DNA of 18,314 nt from Euryarchaeota archaeon UBA59 (GTDB taxonomy: Archaea > Thermoplasmatota > Poseidoniia > Poseidoniales > Thalassarchaeaceae): NCBI GenBank assembly GCA_002505495.1, contig DAVI01000033.1:35687-54000 (forward strand), given 5' to 3'. Within the stretch, counting starts at the first letter, position 1; each line of letters opens with the position of its first letter. Shown piece after piece: positions 14,970-18,314 of the stretch. The notes under the pieces were generated by a model. It made no database searches, had not been told where the DNA came from, and worked only from the letters and a program-made list of their open reading frames with translations. The translations under genes were made by a program, and so were the position numbers.

Positions 14970-17560
14970 GCAACCCAATATGCCGAGTTGCCGGTCCATT
15001 CTCCGTGAACACGAGGGCGAGTCCTTCCAACAAGGCGAGCGCAATCCTCGCTCTGCTTCTCATCGCATCGCTGTTGGCTGCCGGCAACGCGGGGGCTCAG
15101 ACCGGCTCATCGGTGACCTTGGAGGTCTGGTACTCGTTCGCATCCGAGAGCAAGGAGGAGGAGACCTTTCTCGATGCAATCTCCTCATTTGAGGCTGCAA
15201 ATCCCCACATCATAGTGGAAGCGACGATGGTTCCCTATGCCAACGCCGACCAACTCTTCATGACCGCTGCCCAAGGAGGGGAGGCGCCTGACCTAGTGCG
15301 CCTTTCCAGCGACCAACTTGGCAAGATCGGTGAGGTGCGTGTGGACGGTTTCCCACTGCTTGAGGACTTGAGACCCCACCTGACACCCGACGAGCGGAGC
15401 CGATTCGACTCCCGTGCCCTCGCAGCGATGCACTACGGCGATTCCCTGATGGGCATTCCGGCCAGCCAGGACTGCCTTTCGCTGATTTACAACAAGGCTC
15501 TCTTCGACGCAGAAGGACTCGACTACCCTGACTCTGACTGGACTACAGGTGACCTTCTCTCCGCCGCCGAGAATCTCACCAACGGCGACATACAGGGGCT
15601 CGCCCTGCCGGTCAAAGTGGCCTACTGGTGGTTCCCCTTCCAGGAAGGATTCGGCGGCAATCTGTTCGACGATAATGGCACCCCCACTCTCGACTCAAAC
15701 GGCTCTGCAGAGGCACTCGACTGGCTTTTCTCATTGGAAAAAGAGCACGGTGTGGTAGCGACCGGTACTCAGATTGAGTCGATGAAATCCCAGTTCATCA
15801 GCTCGAAGGCGGCGATGATAGTCGATGGCCCGTGGAATTGGGCGACCTACGAGGCGAGCCGCCTCGACATCGGGCAGGAAATACTGCCGACGGTTGAGGA
15901 AACCGGCCTGCGCGCATCACCGCTGGTGACCTACAAGGGGTGGTCAGTTACCAAGCAGAGTACCGAAAAGGTGGCAGCGACAGACCTCGCCCTCCATCTC
16001 TCCTCGGCTGAGGTTCAGCGGGCCTTCGCCCTCGACACCTACACCATGCCGACCTCGCTCGAATTGTTCAACGACCCGGAAATTGCCAATGATGAGGTGA
16101 TATCCGGCTTCCTCGCGCAGGCGCAACTGGGCACACCCGCTCCGACCACACGGGGAATGGCACTAGTCTACGGTCCTCTGGGGACTGCCTTCGAGCAGGT
16201 CTACACCGATTCCTCGACATCCGGACAGGCTCTCAGTGGCGCGAACGAGGAGTTGGTTTCGATGCTTGCTGAATCTCAGCAGGCGGCGGAAATGCCGCTG
16301 ATTGAAGGGTATCGAACCGCTACCATCCAATTCACCGCTGAGCCCGGCTATGACACGCTGAGGATTGTCGTCGATGGTGAGAATCACTCGACCCATCCAA
16401 CCAATGCCGACTGTTCGACTTCAGCAGACCTCTGGACCTGCAACTTGACCGGCTTGGTGCCGGGTGCTGAGCATCAGGTTGAGGTGTTCGGGTGGACTGC
16501 TCCTGCAGGAGAGGGGAGTTCGGGCTTCTGGACTCTCATCGCCAACATGTCCTCGACGACGGAGGTCGAGGACATCGTACCGCCACCAGCCAACACATCT
16601 CCGATTCTGTTCGCTGTCGGGGCCATCGTCCTCTCACTGATCGCTCTGCTCTCCTTTCTCCGCTGGCAGGATGCTCGGGAGGGCAAGTCTCGCTCAAAGT
16701 TGGCTCACCTGTATGTCGCACCTGCATTGGTGGCACTGGCAGTTCTGACCTTCTACCCGGTGTTCTACGGGATGTGGCTCGCTTTCACCGATGCTGACCA
16801 GACTCATCTGGGAGAGAACGCGTGGGTCGGGTTGGCGAATTTCGTCGAGGTGTTGACCTCTTCAGGGTTCGTGAGGGTAACCCTTTTCACACTCGTCTGG
16901 ACGGTCCTCAATGTCACTGCACACATCGGATTCGGGCTGCTGCTCGCTCTAATGCTGAACAACAAGCACATTCGGGGCAGGGTTGCCTACCGGACAATTC
17001 TGCTCCTGCCATGGGCGATTCCTTCCTACATATCCGTACTCGTCTGGCGTGGGATGCTCGAACCGGCGGGCCTCATCAATGACCTGCTGGGGACTGACCT
17101 CAACCTCCTCGCCGACCCTACGGGAGCGAAGGCACTCGTCATCATGGTCAACATCTGGCTTGGAATTCCCTTCATGATGATGTCACTCAGCGGGGCGTTG
17201 CAGTCTCTGCCGGGAGATATGTACGAGGCGGCGGAAGTCGATGGTGTCGGGGCGTGGAGCCAGTTCCGTCACCTGACGATGCCAAACCTGAAATCAGCCA
17301 TGGTACCCCTTTCACTGCTCGGATTCATCTGGACATTCAACATGTTCAACGTCATCTACCTGATGACCGACGGTGGCCCCAATCTCTACTTCGGTGAGCC
17401 TGGCGCCACTGATATTCTCATCACATACGTCTACGACGTGGCCTTCCGAGACGGCGCCTATGGGGTCGCTGCTGCGTGGTCGGTGGTCATCTTCCTGATG
17501 CTACTCGCATTCTCTTGGGTCTACCTGAAGCGGACCAATGCTACGGAGGCGGTGGCGTGA
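14966..17560 (+). CDS. Fused sugar ABC transporter: MalE-like substrate-binding domain plus MalF-like permease
   Basis: 864 residues joining two normally separate CUT1 transporter parts. Residues 26-44 are a signal sequence or anchor (cleavage possible after NAGA). Residues 48-450 are an extracellular SBP family 1 domain: 'LEVWYSFASESKEEETF', 'YNKALFDAEGLDYPDSDW', an aromatic 'YWWFPF' probably stacking on sugar, and 'DGPWNW'. Residues 450-530 are a beta-rich spacer with two Cys. Helices begin at 546, and the permease core runs from about 579 to 855 with 'RGRVAYRTILLLPWAIPSY' and the EAA loop (754-780, EAAEVDG...LTMPNL) that contacts the ATPase. Substrate is probably an oligosaccharide, not specified by the sequence. 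Start: ATG 14966 gives a long leader; GTG 15005 (residue 14) gives a more normal signal peptide and has CAATATG about 26 bases upstream, fitting a leaderless transcript. It overlaps the next gene by 4 bp (GTGA). Confidence 0.9.
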   Translation: MSNPICRVAGPFSVNTRASPSNKASAILALLLIASLLAAGNAGAQTGSSVTLEVWYSFASESKEEETFLDAISSFEAANPHIIVEATMVPYANADQLFMTAAQGGEAPDLVRLSSDQLGKIGEVRVDGFPLLEDLRPHLTPDERSRFDSRALAAMHYGDSLMGIPASQDCLSLIYNKALFDAEGLDYPDSDWTTGDLLSAAENLTNGDIQGLALPVKVAYWWFPFQEGFGGNLFDDNGTPTLDSNGSAEALDWLFSLEKEHGVVATGTQIESMKSQFISSKAAMIVDGPWNWATYEASRLDIGQEILPTVEETGLRASPLVTYKGWSVTKQSTEKVAATDLALHLSSAEVQRAFALDTYTMPTSLELFNDPEIANDEVISGFLAQAQLGTPAPTTRGMALVYGPLGTAFEQVYTDSSTSGQALSGANEELVSMLAESQQAAEMPLIEGYRTATIQFTAEPGYDTLRIVVDGENHSTHPTNADCSTSADLWTCNLTGLVPGAEHQVEVFGWTAPAGEGSSGFWTLIANMSSTTEVEDIVPPPANTSPILFAVGAIVLSLIALLSFLRWQDAREGKSRSKLAHLYVAPALVALAVLTFYPVFYGMWLAFTDADQTHLGENAWVGLANFVEVLTSSGFVRVTLFTLVWTVLNVTAHIGFGLLLALMLNNKHIRGRVAYRTILLLPWAIPSYISVLVWRGMLEPAGLINDLLGTDLNLLADPTGAKALVIMVNIWLGIPFMMMSLSGALQSLPGDMYEAAEVDGVGAWSQFRHLTMPNLKSAMVPLSLLGFIWTFNMFNVIYLMTDGGPNLYFGEPGATDILITYVYDVAFRDGAYGVAAAWSVVIFLMLLAFSWVYLKRTNATEAVA
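14976..14983 (+). promoter_or_regulatory. Possible TATA-like element for the transporter operon
   Basis: CAATATGC lies about 26 bases before the alternative GTG start at 15005, the spacing of an archaeal TATA box in a leaderless promoter. If used, the inverted repeat at 14943-14969 would sit directly upstream, a position where regulators of archaeal promoters can act. The match to a TATA box is weak. Confidence 0.25.
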
Positions 17561-18314
17561 GCGAGGACTTGGCGAAGCGACACTACGTTCCGGCGGAACT
17601 CGGAACCCTGCGTACTTGGTTGGTGGCAGCGATTTTCGTCAATCTGGCGATTGTGCCCCTCGAATGGCTCCGCGTAGGGGACTTGGCGATGCTCTCTGTG
17701 CTCGATGCCGCAATTCTTGGAATCCTGCTGATGATGCTTCCAGATGAGGGTGCGGGCGGCAAGCGAGACTTCGCAATCGTCGTCGCCGGCGTAGCCATGA
17801 TTTCAGCCCTGCTCCGTTTGGCGACTTCAGAGTTAGCGGTCTTCGACTATTGGGCGAGGGCGTGGCTGATTTTACCCGCTGGAATGGCAATCTGGTGGCT
17901 CTCCTCGCCGCATGTCTCCTCTTGGATCCGAGGCGACATGACCACAGAGGGTGCAGAGCGCGGTTTGGCTCGGAATCGCACACTCAAGCCAAGACTCTCG
18001 GCAGCGGGAGTCCACATCGTCCTGCTTCACGCAGTTGCGGTTGTGCTAATCCCTGTCATCTGGATTCTCGATGTCGCCCTCTCACCGGGAAATGCGCTGG
18101 GCGGCGAGGTCTTCGATCAGTTCACAGGCGAGCATTTCTCGAAAATACTCGGCGGCGAGTCATTCTGGATCTGGCTGCGAAACTCGGTGATAGTCAGCTT
18201 GGGCACTACTATCCTCGGCCTCTCTCTGGCGATTCCCGCAGGATACGCCTTCAGTCGCTTCAAATTCCGCGGCAGAGAACCGGCGATGTTCTCATTCCTG
18301 CTCGTCCAGATGTT
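17557..18314 (+). CDS. MalG-like sugar ABC transporter permease with extra N-terminal helices (partial, runs off window)
   Basis: It starts at GTG 17557, overlapping the previous stop by 4 bp, and remains open for 252 codons to the window end. From about residue 145 it matches the MalG start: a helix 'GVHIVLLHAVAVVLIPVIW', then 'FWIWLRNSVIVSLGTTILG' and 'AIPAGYAFSRFKFRGREP', closely like MalG 'WNSVKV...AYAFARMRFPGK'. It should pair with the MalF part of the fused protein to form the sugar channel. The first ~145 residues are an extension with about four membrane segments (near 20-38, 43-61, 71-89 and 101-115), absent from usual MalG proteins. The EAA loop is beyond the window end. Tight overlap implies translational coupling. 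Confidence 0.88.
   Translation, partial: MSEDLAKRHYVPAELGTLRTWLVAAIFVNLAIVPLEWLRVGDLAMLSVLDAAILGILLMMLPDEGAGGKRDFAIVVAGVAMISALLRLATSELAVFDYWARAWLILPAGMAIWWLSSPHVSSWIRGDMTTEGAERGLARNRTLKPRLSAAGVHIVLLHAVAVVLIPVIWILDVALSPGNALGGEVFDQFTGEHFSKILGGESFWIWLRNSVIVSLGTTILGLSLAIPAGYAFSRFKFRGREPAMFSFLLVQM

Noticed and set aside
14962..15192. Short + strand frame starting at the first ATG of the inverted repeat
   Set aside because: It overlaps the signal peptide and SBP start of the transporter in another frame and encodes nothing recognisable.

Overview
The window looks like a piece of a marine euryarchaeal genome, most likely Marine Group II (Poseidoniales) or a relative. This is an inference. The strongest evidence is an archaeal type IV pilin N-terminal segment (AVSPVIATILL-type) near the end of the first gene. 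Supporting points are mostly weak or absent Shine-Dalgarno sites, a very large Asn/Ser/Tyr-rich secreted protein, and an amicyanin-like blue-copper module. All genes lie on the + strand. I see no tRNA, rRNA, CRISPR array or insertion sequence.

Region 1 (1-132) is an upstream flank with at most a weak TATA-like site. Region 2 (133-13977) is one uninterrupted 4614-residue gene for a giant cell-surface protein. In order it carries a signal peptide, an N-terminal region like that of wall-associated/RHS-type proteins followed by a DNRLRE-like domain, two copies of an Ig-like plus 'WQIK' module, and several right-handed beta-helix blocks separated by inserted domains. One insert is a Tyr-rich domain and another is a cupredoxin with all four type 1 copper ligands. 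Then come a CBM9/DOMON-like module, cadherin-like 'VNDxP' domains, a membrane helix, an acidic linker, and a second helix that is an archaeal pilin N-terminal segment followed by a ~158-residue globular end. No catalytic domain was recognised; adhesion, cell-surface structure or electron/copper handling are the plausible roles.

Region 3 (13978-14190) is a GC-rich spacer with four successive hairpins closed by CTCG, TTCG, GAAA and TTCG tetraloops and ending in a T-rich tract. It may be a terminator array, a structured 3' UTR or a small RNA. Region 4 (14191-14889) encodes a HAD-family phosphatase of the phosphoserine-phosphatase-like type.

Region 5 (14966-18314, cut by the window end) is a sugar-uptake operon of the CUT1/MalEFG ABC type. 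Its first gene fuses the substrate-binding protein to the MalF-like permease in one 864-residue chain. The second overlaps it by 4 bp and encodes a MalG-like permease preceded by an unusual ~145-residue hydrophobic extension. A perfect 12-bp inverted repeat sits at the annotated start of the fusion gene. The ATPase (MalK-like) is not in the window and may lie downstream or elsewhere.
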